Source of the DNA: Bifidobacterium vespertilionis
GTDB lineage: Bacteria; Actinomycetota; Actinomycetes; Actinomycetales; Bifidobacteriaceae
Direction of reading: 5' to 3'
Length of the DNA stretch: 64,000 nt
Assembly: GCF_008698145.1 (NCBI RefSeq)
Contig: NZ_RZNZ01000018.1
Location: 1 to 64,000, forward strand
The notes under the pieces were generated by a model that had not been told where the DNA came from, searched no databases, and was given only the letters and a program-made list of their open reading frames with translations. Shown one piece after another: positions 17,016-24,543 of this stretch (position 1 is the stretch's first letter; every line of letters starts with the position of its first letter). Position numbers and translations under genes: made by a program.

Positions 17016-17046
17016 TCCTTTGCCGCTGTAACAACGGCAGAATAAC

Positions 17047-17085
17047 AAAACCCGCATCTCGCCACAGGCGAGCAATGCGGGTTTT
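17047..17085. terminator. terminator after bL37, bidirectional
   Basis: AAAACCCGCAT (17047-17057) pairs with ATGCGGGTTTT (17075-17085). The loop holds a second stem CTCGCC/GGCGAG, and a T-run follows. It lies between convergent bL37 and the Cys-rich sigma partner. Confidence 0.9.
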
Positions 17086-17131
17086 TTCTTTTGTCGGAAA
17101 CGCCTGCCGTCAGCCGCGCCGGCTGCAGGCC

Positions 17132-17494
17132 TCACTGCCCGCAGCAGCGGTCCAGCACGGCGTTCAGCTTCGCCATCAGGCATTCGGGGGCCTGATCGGG
17201 GCGCAGATACGCGCGCAGGGCCGCGATCATGGCCTTCTCCCGCTCGTCGCAACTGGCATCCACATCAAAGCAGCCGCAGCCGCAATCGCCGGATGCAACG
17301 TCGTGCGCCGCATGCGTCTTGGTGTCCGATTGCGCGACGGCCGCGGCGGACGCGACGGCGGGCACGGCGGAATCCACCGGCCCCCTGCACACCTGCGTCA
17401 CATGTATTTCGGTACGGGTCATGCCGTCGTCACTGACGGTGCTCACCGACGTGGTCCGCGTAATCGACACGCGGGACTGACAATCGTCGTTCAT
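17132..17494 (-). CDS. Small Cys-rich protein coupled to ECF sigma factor; putative redox anti-sigma factor
   Basis: A 120-residue soluble protein whose ATG overlaps the sigma-factor stop, the usual arrangement for an anti-sigma factor. It has nine Cys, four of them in or near CGCGCFDVDASC at residues 71-82, one at 105 and a terminal CC at 117-118. The C-terminal third (EREKAMIAALRAYLRPDQ, then CLMAKLNAVLDRCC) resembles the helical part of RsrA-like anti-sigma factors. The usual HXXXCXXC zinc motif is not present in that form. A role in thiol-oxidative stress is an inference from position and Cys content. The N-terminal half is Thr/Ser/Ala-rich and probably disordered. Confidence 0.55.
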   Translation of the reverse strand: MNDDCQSRVSITRTTSVSTVSDDGMTRTEIHVTQVCRGPVDSAVPAVASAAAVAQSDTKTHAAHDVASGDCGCGCFDVDASCDEREKAMIAALRAYLRPDQAPECLMAKLNAVLDRCCGQ

Positions 17495-18210
17495 GCCTGC
17501 TCCTTTCGCTCTTCCCCTCCATTATGGGGGTTTTCGGAAGTCCCGGCCGCGGTTTCGCCTGTGGAATGATTCGCCGTGGGCGAACCAGTGCCCGAACCCG
17601 CGCGGGCCCCAGCGCGCGAACCGGTGTGCGGGCCCTTCCCCGCCGTATCCGTCACATAGCCCCGAGCCGCCGCATAGGATGCGAGCTCGCGCTTGAGCTG
17701 GGTGCGCGCGCGGTTGAGCCGGCTCATCACCGTGCCGATCTTCACATGCTGCTCGTCGGCCACCTGCTGGTACGACTTGCCGTCGATCGCCGCGTCGATG
17801 AACACCTGACGGCGCTCGGGGCTGAGCTTGTTGAGCGCGGCGAGGATCTCCTCCGGCGCGAAGGCGTCCAGATACTCCTGCTCGGCGGATTTGAGCCCCT
17901 CGCTCGAATGCTCGGCCGCATCGTAGATGTCCCAGTCGTCATACTCACCGGTCTCGTCGTTGGCCCGCTGCGGCCTGCGCTTGTCCTTGGCATACTGGTT
18001 GAAGTAGGCGTTGCGCTCGATCGTGGTCATCCACGCCTCGAAGTTGCTGCCCTCCTGGAACGAATCGAAGGCCTTGAACGCGCGCTCGAAGGTGTCCTGC
18101 ACCAGGTCCTGGGCGTTGTCCGGATTGTTGGTCAGCTTCATGGCCTGCCGGTACAGCGCATCGACGACGGGCATGGCAAGGGCCTCGAATCGGCGTCGTT
18201 TGTCTTCCAT
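17491..18210 (-). CDS. ECF-type RNA polymerase sigma factor (SigH/SigR-like)
   Basis: A group 4 sigma factor of about 239 residues. Region 2 is clear at about residues 15-75 (NPDNAQDLVQDTFERAFKAF, then FEAWMTTIERNAYFNQYAKD) and region 4 at about 125-185 (LSPERRQVFIDAAIDGKSYQ, then VADEQHVKIGTVMSRLNRAR). The linker is acidic (TGEYDDWDIYDAAEHS). A Gly/Ser/Thr-rich tail of about 50 residues follows region 4 and is longer than usual. The ATG at 18210 is used. A GTG at 18222 is in frame and lies only seven bases after a TAGAAT -10 box, which suggests a leaderless start. The Cys-rich gene follows with overlap. Confidence 0.9.
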   Translation of the reverse strand: MEDKRRRFEALAMPVVDALYRQAMKLTNNPDNAQDLVQDTFERAFKAFDSFQEGSNFEAWMTTIERNAYFNQYAKDKRRPQRANDETGEYDDWDIYDAAEHSSEGLKSAEQEYLDAFAPEEILAALNKLSPERRQVFIDAAIDGKSYQQVADEQHVKIGTVMSRLNRARTQLKRELASYAAARGYVTDTAGKGPHTGSRAGARAGSGTGSPTANHSTGETAAGTSENPHNGGEERKEQA

Positions 18211-18259
18211 GCTTTCAGTCACAGACCGTATTCTAGCCGACTGGCTATGGTGGAGGATT

Positions 18260-19024
18260 ATGAATGACGAGCTGATGAAAGCGATCGAGGCGATCGCACC
18301 CCAGGACGAATCCACCACGCTGGCCGATTCCATGCTGCTGGGCTTCGACACGGAGACGACGGGCATCGCGGCGGGCAGGGATGCGATCGTGTCCGCCACG
18401 CTGGTGTTGCGCGACCCGTCCAAGGGGTACGACGGCGATGTGATCGCCACATGGATCGTGAACCCCCATCGCCCCATGAACCCGCGCGCCAGCGAGGTCA
18501 ACGGGTTCACCGACGAATTCCTGGCCGAGCACGGCGCGGAGCCCACCGAGGCGATCGACGAGATCGCCGCGCTGATCGCCGCCGCCCAGGCCCGCCGCAT
18601 CCCGCTGCTCGCCTACAACGCCCCTTTCGATCTGGCCATGCTCAACGGCGATGTGACCCGATGGAAGCTAGCCACGCTGGATGAGCGCCAGGCGGCCGAG
18701 GGGGTCTCCCCCATGCCGCTGCTTGTGGTGGACCCGCTGGTGATCGACCGCAAGGTTTCACGCCGCAAGGGCAAGCGCACCCTGACGGACACCACGTTCT
18801 ACTACGGCGTGGAGCCGCACGGCGATTTCCACGATGCGACGGCGGACACGATCGCCGCCGTGGACCTGATCGCCCCGATGAGCACGCTGTACCCGCAGGT
18901 GGGACACCTCGCGCTGGGCGATCTCATGGCATGGCAGCGCGCCGCATACGTCGATTGGCGCGACTCCTTCAACGATTGGCTCTCCTCCCGGGGCCGCGCG
19001 CCCATCCACGGCGACTGGCTCTGA
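18260..19024 (+). CDS. DnaQ-type 3'-5' exonuclease (DNA polymerase III epsilon-like)
   Basis: A 254-residue DEDD-superfamily exonuclease. The first motif LLGFDTETTG is at about residues 26-35, the second contains NAPFDLAML near 120, and the last has the HDATADTIAA pattern with the catalytic His and Asp near 195-200. It lacks polymerase or BRCT parts. Such stand-alone actinobacterial forms are annotated as epsilon-like exonucleases, but a proofreading role is not shown. It diverges from the sigma gene, with starts 37-49 bases apart, so the promoters overlap. Confidence 0.88.
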   Translation: MNDELMKAIEAIAPQDESTTLADSMLLGFDTETTGIAAGRDAIVSATLVLRDPSKGYDGDVIATWIVNPHRPMNPRASEVNGFTDEFLAEHGAEPTEAIDEIAALIAAAQARRIPLLAYNAPFDLAMLNGDVTRWKLATLDERQAAEGVSPMPLLVVDPLVIDRKVSRRKGKRTLTDTTFYYGVEPHGDFHDATADTIAAVDLIAPMSTLYPQVGHLALGDLMAWQRAAYVDWRDSFNDWLSSRGRAPIHGDWL

Positions 19025-19097
19025 CGGCCCGAACCGCGTGGCGGAAGAAGCGCCGGACGGCCCTACAATGAACACGAATCGATCGGAAAGGAACGAC

Positions 19098-20663
19098 ATG
19101 GCTTTGACCCTGGCCTCGGCGGCCGAACTGCTCAGGGCGCATCATCTGCTGCGCGAGATCATCCACGGCGACGCGTGGACCCTGGACCCCGCGCGCGTGG
19201 AGGGATCGGATGTCCCGTTCGCGGACGTCACCTACGACACCCGCACGGTGGAGAAGGGCTCGCTGCTGTTCTGCAAGGGCAACTTCAAGGCCGCATATCT
19301 CGACGGCGTGGACGCCAAGGGCCTCGCGGCCTATGTGGCCGAGACCGATCTCTCCGACGCCACCAAGGCGCCGGGCCTGATCGTGGACGACGCGCGCAAG
19401 GCCATGAGCCTGCTGTCCGCCGCCTTCTTCGGCCGACCGCAGGACGAGCTGACCGTGGTCGGCATCACCGGCACCAAGGGCAAGACCACCACCGCCTACT
19501 TCACGCAGGCCATCCTCAACGCCGCATCGGAAGGCCGGGCCGCGCTGTTCTCCTCCGTGGACAACTGCTTGGACGGCCACACGTACAAGGAATCCGATCT
19601 GACCACCCCCGAATCGCTGGACGCCTTCCGCATGATGCGCGAGGCCGCGAACAACGGCATGAAATACTTGGTCATGGAGGTCTCCTCGCAGGCCTACAAG
19701 GTGGACCGCGTGTACGGCCTCACCTTCGACGTGGGCGCGTTCCTCAACATCTCGCCCGACCACATCAGCCCCATCGAGCACCCCACCTTCGAGGACTATC
19801 TCAACTGCAAGCGCCGGATCACGGCCAACAGCAGGACGCTGGTGCTGGGCGCCGACTGCGCGCACGCGGATCTGATCCGCGAGGATGCGGCCGCCGCGAA
19901 TGTGCCGGTCACCACCTTCGCGCTGCACAACGCCGGCCGCGACGAGGGCACTCCGGCGGACGTCATCGCATGGCCCGCCAACGCCGACCACAGCGCGTAC
20001 GATCTTGCCTCGGACGGCGCCGAACTGGGCGCATTCCGCCTCGCGCTGGATGGCGACTTCAACTACGCGAACGCGGCGGCGGCCATCGCCATCGCGCATG
20101 CGGCGGGCGTCCCGCTGGATGACGCCACTGCCCTGCACGCGATCGAGCCGATCACCATCGCAGGCCGCATGGAACGTTTCGAGGATCCGCAGTCGAACAC
20201 CATCGCCATCGTGGACTACGCGCACAACTTCGCGTCCGTGACCGCCCTGATCGACTTCGTGTACGAGCGCTACGGCAAGCGGGATCCGCGCATCACGCTG
20301 GTCACCGGTTCCGCCGGCAACAAGGCGGTGGATCGCCGCAAGGAGATCGTGGAGGCGGCCGAGCACCGCATCGCGAACTTCGTCTTCACCGCGGAGGACA
20401 CGAACACCGAGCCGTTCATCGACATCTGCATGGAAATGCAGGGCTACATCACCGACCCGAACGTGACGTCCACGGTCATCTCCGACCGTGGCACCGCCAT
20501 CACGAACGCGGTGTACGACGCCCGCGCCCATGCCGACCGCTTCAACGTGCTGCTGCTCATCGGCAAGGGCAACGAGCGGTGGATCAAGGACCGCAACCGC
20601 CATGTGCCGTACGAGGGCGACGATCACGTCATCGAGCGCCTGTTCGGACTGAACCAGAAGTGA
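19098..20663 (+). CDS. murE: UDP-N-acetylmuramyl tripeptide synthase (MurE)
   Basis: A 521-residue Mur ligase that adds the third amino acid to UDP-MurNAc-Ala-Glu during peptidoglycan synthesis. The N-terminal UDP-binding domain has FADVTYDTRTVEKGSLLFCKG. The ATP site VGITGTKGKTTTAY is at about residues 121-134, MEVSSQA near 195, and the C-terminal domain carries VDYAHNFASV and VTGSAGNKAVDRR. At the position where meso-diaminopimelate enzymes carry DNPR, this protein has EDTNTEPF, consistent with another residue such as lysine or ornithine, as expected in Bifidobacterium. The ATG at 19098 follows AAAGGA. A FemAB-type transferase follows 22 bases later. Confidence 0.92.
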   Translation: MALTLASAAELLRAHHLLREIIHGDAWTLDPARVEGSDVPFADVTYDTRTVEKGSLLFCKGNFKAAYLDGVDAKGLAAYVAETDLSDATKAPGLIVDDARKAMSLLSAAFFGRPQDELTVVGITGTKGKTTTAYFTQAILNAASEGRAALFSSVDNCLDGHTYKESDLTTPESLDAFRMMREAANNGMKYLVMEVSSQAYKVDRVYGLTFDVGAFLNISPDHISPIEHPTFEDYLNCKRRITANSRTLVLGADCAHADLIREDAAAANVPVTTFALHNAGRDEGTPADVIAWPANADHSAYDLASDGAELGAFRLALDGDFNYANAAAAIAIAHAAGVPLDDATALHAIEPITIAGRMERFEDPQSNTIAIVDYAHNFASVTALIDFVYERYGKRDPRITLVTGSAGNKAVDRRKEIVEAAEHRIANFVFTAEDTNTEPFIDICMEMQGYITDPNVTSTVISDRGTAITNAVYDARAHADRFNVLLLIGKGNERWIKDRNRHVPYEGDDHVIERLFGLNQK

Positions 20664-20685
20664 AAGTGACAAAGGAACACATCGC

Positions 20686-21684
20686 ATGATCACCATCGAA
20701 TCCATCGATCTGCCGGACCTTGAGCGCGAGGCGGCCGGACTGGGCATCACCCTGCCGATCGAGCAGACCAAGGTCTGGGCCGATTTCCAGGCGGAGATTC
20801 CCGGACGCACGCCGTGGGGCGCCTTCCGCATCAAGCGGGGCGCCGAGGTGCTGGCATTCTGCTCGCTCATCGACATGGACACGCACGGCTACCACTATCT
20901 GCGTTCGATGCACGGCCCCACGTGGGTGAACAAGCCCGCGGATGCGGCCGCCGAGCATGAGGTGATCGACGCGATCGCCGCCGAGGTGAAGAAGCGCGAC
21001 CACAACGTGGCGTTCCTGCGTCTGGACACCTGGTTCGAGGACGGCTACGAGCGCGCGCTGTCCACCGTGCCGTACGACCGCACCGTGGTGATCGACATCA
21101 CCGGCGGCGACGACGAGATCCTCGCCCGCATGAAGCGCCGTGGCCGCCGCGATGTGCGCAAGGCCCTGCGCGAATGCCCGGCCGAGTGCGCGGACGAGAC
21201 CGCTCAGGCGATCGTCGATTTCGCCGAATACTACGACGTGATGGTGGAGACCGGCAAGCGCGACGGCTTCACGCCCGCTCCGATCACCGATTATTCGGAT
21301 ATGATCGCGGCGCTGGGCGCCGACCACTGCCGCGTGTTCGCCGCCCGCATCGAGGGCCGCGTGGTCGCCTGGTCGATCGTGACCGTGAACGGCGATCTGG
21401 CCGTGCGCTATTACGCCGGCATGCGCAACGACGTGATGCGCCTGCACGTCACGGACAAGCTGCTGTACGACGAGTGCTGCATCCTGGGTTCGCAGGGGCT
21501 CAAGCGCTACGATCTCATGGGCATCGGCTCCGACTTCGCGCCCAGCCTCATGGGACTCAACGAATTCAAGACCAAGTTCACCGAGGAGGTCACCGAAGTG
21601 GCCGCCGGACACGACATCCCGATCAAGAAGGTGTTCTACAAGTCCCTGCAGGTAGCCAAGACCGTCAAGGACAGGATCCGGTAG
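20686..21684 (+). CDS. FemAB/FemX-family peptidoglycan bridge aminoacyltransferase
   Basis: A 332-residue protein with the two GNAT-like halves of the Fem family. These enzymes use aminoacyl-tRNA to add cross-bridge residues to the lipid-linked peptidoglycan precursor. Visible features are the QTKVWADFQ start, the RLDTWFEDGYE strand, the helix MKRRGRRDVRKALRE at about 145-160, and GLKRYDLMGIGSDFAPSLMG with NEFKTKF near the C terminus, the usual Fem signature. It has no long coiled-coil arm. It is cotranscribed with murE, tying it to the stem-peptide third residue. Which amino acid it adds is not visible. Confidence 0.88.
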   Translation: MITIESIDLPDLEREAAGLGITLPIEQTKVWADFQAEIPGRTPWGAFRIKRGAEVLAFCSLIDMDTHGYHYLRSMHGPTWVNKPADAAAEHEVIDAIAAEVKKRDHNVAFLRLDTWFEDGYERALSTVPYDRTVVIDITGGDDEILARMKRRGRRDVRKALRECPAECADETAQAIVDFAEYYDVMVETGKRDGFTPAPITDYSDMIAALGADHCRVFAARIEGRVVAWSIVTVNGDLAVRYYAGMRNDVMRLHVTDKLLYDECCILGSQGLKRYDLMGIGSDFAPSLMGLNEFKTKFTEEVTEVAAGHDIPIKKVFYKSLQVAKTVKDRIR

Positions 21685-21705
21685 GAACCGTTTTCACGCC
21701 GTTTT

Positions 21706-22905
21706 TCACAACGAGCGCAATACGGCGTCGGCCACGGCATGGGCCGTCCGCTCGCTCAGTTCGGTGGGCAGGCAGACGGCTCCGGCCACCAGACGGCCGG
21801 TGGTTTCCAGCCGCGCATGCACGTCGCCGTCCACCCCGTAGCGGGCCGGATCGGTCACACCCGGGAACAGCTCGGGGCGGTACCAGCGCTCGGCGTATCC
21901 ACCGGCCTCGCGCACGGCCCCAAGCACCTGCTCGGCCCGTTCCGTGGTGTCCATGAACAGCGGGAACCGCAGCAGCGGCTGTGGACGGCCGGTCATCGCG
22001 CCGGCGGGGATGCCGAGCCGGTCCGCCACATCCCCCAGACGCTCGCGGTAGATGGCCACCACATGCCGGCGTCCGTTCTCGTTGGAGCTCAGCGCGCTGA
22101 TCGCCTCGGTCGCCTTGCGTTCGATCCACTCCGTGGGCTTCATGGAGGCGTAGGCCAATCCGCCGGCCCGTTCCACGTCGGCGATCGGCGGCTCGTACAG
22201 CCCGATGCCCGTGAAGCCGCGGCGCATATTGCCACCGAGCGATCCCAGACGGGAGAACACGCGGTTCTCGTTGATGTAGGCGCGCGTGATCGCATCCAGC
22301 CGCCTGTCCGGCCGGGGCAGCGCCTCCAGCCGGCCGCGCAGTTCCGTGTCCACGGCCGGATCGGTCTCGGTAAGACGGGGGTTGACCCAGATCGCGCCGC
22401 CGAAGCGCGTGGGCAGGATCTTCTCCACGCCGAAGGAATGCACGGACACGTCCGCACGCGGGCTGCCGTCATCGGCGCGGGACATGCGGGCCACGCAGTG
22501 CGCGCAATCCTCCACCAGCAGCGCGCCGGGCAGTTTGCGTGTCGCCTCGGCCAGATGCAGATCGGCTGCGTTGTCGATGATGCCGAAGGTGTGCTGGAGC
22601 ATCACCGCGCGCGTGGGCGCGTCTCCCCTGCTTTCGCGCAGGGTGGACGCGTCAATTGACAGCGTGCGGGGGTCGATTTCCTCGTACCGCGGCTTCAGGC
22701 CCGCCACGATGATCGGGTCCACCGCCGTGCAGCAGGTGAACAGCTGCGTGCGCACCACGCCGCTGCCGTGCGCCTTCCTCAACGCCGAGAAGGTCTCCAG
22801 CATGCCGTAGCGCGCCTTGAACACGGGATACCAGTCACGCGGGCTGGTGCCGGTGCGGTTGGCCAGCGCCTCGCGCAGTCGCTCCGTCGAAGTTGCCTCG
22901 GTCAT
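21706..22905 (-). CDS. DegT/DnrJ/EryC1/StrS-type PLP aminotransferase
   Basis: A 399-residue fold-type I PLP enzyme. The PLP-Lys is predicted at about residue 162 in HSFGVEKILPTRFGG, and the ring-nitrogen Asp at about 133 in VEDCAHCVA. Family members modify sugar nucleotides or related ketones, but no other nucleotide-sugar gene lies nearby. It is convergent with the Fem gene and divergent from the ATP-grasp gene, so its place in a cell-wall group is suggestive only. GGAGGA precedes the ATG at 22905. The substrate is unknown. Confidence 0.8.
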   Translation of the reverse strand: MTEATSTERLREALANRTGTSPRDWYPVFKARYGMLETFSALRKAHGSGVVRTQLFTCCTAVDPIIVAGLKPRYEEIDPRTLSIDASTLRESRGDAPTRAVMLQHTFGIIDNAADLHLAEATRKLPGALLVEDCAHCVARMSRADDGSPRADVSVHSFGVEKILPTRFGGAIWVNPRLTETDPAVDTELRGRLEALPRPDRRLDAITRAYINENRVFSRLGSLGGNMRRGFTGIGLYEPPIADVERAGGLAYASMKPTEWIERKATEAISALSSNENGRRHVVAIYRERLGDVADRLGIPAGAMTGRPQPLLRFPLFMDTTERAEQVLGAVREAGGYAERWYRPELFPGVTDPARYGVDGDVHARLETTGRLVAGAVCLPTELSERTAHAVADAVLRSL

Positions 22906-23062
22906 ATGATCCTCCGTGTCCGTCGCATTGGTTCCCGCTGTTGCGGTCTGAAGCCAACTGTATCGCGGAATGCGCCGGGATGGAGCTATATGGGCTGTGC
23001 GGAATGGACGGTCCCGCGTATAGTGGGTGGGGTTGACGATGCAATGCAAGGAGAACAATCAG

Positions 23063-24313
23063 ATGACGGCTTTCCAACCGGTGATTCTTGGCGGCGATCT
23101 GGGAGCGTACGCGATGGCGCGCGAGCTCAACGAGGCGTACGGCGTCAAGCCCATCATGGTGACCGCCTACAACCCCTCGGCGATCCGCGATTCGGCGATC
23201 ATCACGCGCCACGCCTTCGACAAGGCCAACGAGGAAGGCCCGCTGGTCGACGAGCTGCTGCGTCTGGGCGCCGATCTCAAGGCCCGCAACCCGCGCCGGC
23301 GCCTGTTGCTGCTCGCCAACACCGATTGGCGCATCCACGTGCTGGCCACGCACCGCGCCGATCTGGAGCGGTACTACGTGGTGCCGATCCCGCCGCTGGA
23401 GGTGATCGAGCGCGTGAGCGACAAGCAGGAATTCGAGCGCCTCGCCACCGCGCAGGGCATGCCGGTGCCCAAGTCGTTCTACGAGGACTTCTCCGGGGCG
23501 GATTCCCCCGAATGGCGTCCGCAGCCCACGCCCGCCGATCTGCGCTTCCCGATCGTGGCCAAGCCTGCCGACAGCTCGCAGTACGAGAACCTGCTGTTCG
23601 AAGGCCGCCAGAAGGTGTACCGCATCGACACCCCGTCGCAGCTGAGCGCCCTGTGGTCCACGCTTGCCAAGGCCGGTTTCCGCGGCACGTTCGTGGCGCA
23701 GGAGCTGGTGGAGGGCGACGACACGCAGATGTATTCGGTGACCGCCTATGTGGACACCACGGGCACGGTGTCGCTGCTGTGCTCGGCGCATGTGCTGCTC
23801 GAGGAGCATCATCCGGCCACGCTCGGTAACCCGTGCGCCATGATCACCGAGCCGATCAAGGAAATCCTGGAGCCGGCCCGCCGGTTCCTCGAATCGATGC
23901 CGTACCGCGGATTCGCGAACTTCGACGTCAAGCGCGACCCCCATACCGGCCGGTTCTACTTCCTGGAGGTCAATCCGCGCATCGGCCGCAACAGCTTCTA
24001 CGTGGTGGGTGCCGGCATCAACCCCATGGAAGTGCTGGTCTCCGACGTGATCGAGGGCCATCCGATGGCCCCGCGCGTGGCCGACGACGAGGTGCTGTAC
24101 TCGATCATCCCGAACCATCTGCTGCGCCGCTACGTGGTCGATCCGAAGCTCCGGGAGCAGGTGGTGCGACTGCAGAAGGCCGGACGCATCAGTCCGCAGC
24201 GCAATCCGAAGGACATGAGCCCCAAGCGCTGGCTGCATCTCATGGAGTCCGAGCTCAACCAGTATCGCAAGTTCGGCAAGTACTATCCCAAGCCCACCAA
24301 CACCGGGTTCTAG
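23063..24313 (+). CDS. ATP-grasp carboxylate-amine ligase, AslA-like
   Basis: A 416-residue ATP-grasp enzyme. It has an N-terminal GGDLGAYAMARELNEAYGVK pre-ATP-grasp fold, a nucleotide-binding part with FPIVAKPADSSQYENL and FVAQELVEGDD at about 165-225, and a metal site RFYFLEVNPRIGRNSFY at about 305-320. The N-terminal pattern resembles AslA, the enterococcal D-aspartate ligase that adds D-Asp to the side chain of Lys in the peptidoglycan precursor. This is remembered similarity, not a search. It diverges from the aminotransferase gene, 157 bases apart; AAGGAG precedes the ATG. Other ATP-grasp peptide ligases remain possible. Confidence 0.8.
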   Translation: MTAFQPVILGGDLGAYAMARELNEAYGVKPIMVTAYNPSAIRDSAIITRHAFDKANEEGPLVDELLRLGADLKARNPRRRLLLLANTDWRIHVLATHRADLERYYVVPIPPLEVIERVSDKQEFERLATAQGMPVPKSFYEDFSGADSPEWRPQPTPADLRFPIVAKPADSSQYENLLFEGRQKVYRIDTPSQLSALWSTLAKAGFRGTFVAQELVEGDDTQMYSVTAYVDTTGTVSLLCSAHVLLEEHHPATLGNPCAMITEPIKEILEPARRFLESMPYRGFANFDVKRDPHTGRFYFLEVNPRIGRNSFYVVGAGINPMEVLVSDVIEGHPMAPRVADDEVLYSIIPNHLLRRYVVDPKLREQVVRLQKAGRISPQRNPKDMSPKRWLHLMESELNQYRKFGKYYPKPTNTGF

Positions 24314-24324
24314 GCCTTCCCAAC

Positions 24325-24543
24325 GTCATCCTGAGCGCTGAGCCGTTAAGCGGAAAGCCCCGTCATCCTGAGCGGAGCGCAGCGGAGTCGAAGGATCCTT
24401 AACTTACTGCACAAATCAAGGATCCTTCGACTTCGCGCTACGGTGTCCGGCTGCGCCGGACCGTCGCCGCCTTGGCGGCGGCTCCCTTCGCCTACGGACA
24501 GCCCACCGGGCTGTCCGCTTAACGGCTCAGCGCTCAGGATGAC
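24325..24543. repeat. modular palindromic repeat overlapping the smc 3' end (family R)
   Basis: A full element with GTCATCCTGAGC arms, two AAGGATCCTT arms, the GCCGCC-TT-GGCGGC hairpin and the GACAGCCCACCGGGCTGTC hairpin. Its right arm GCTCAGGATGAC supplies the last codons and the TGA stop of smc on the minus strand. Confidence 0.85.
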
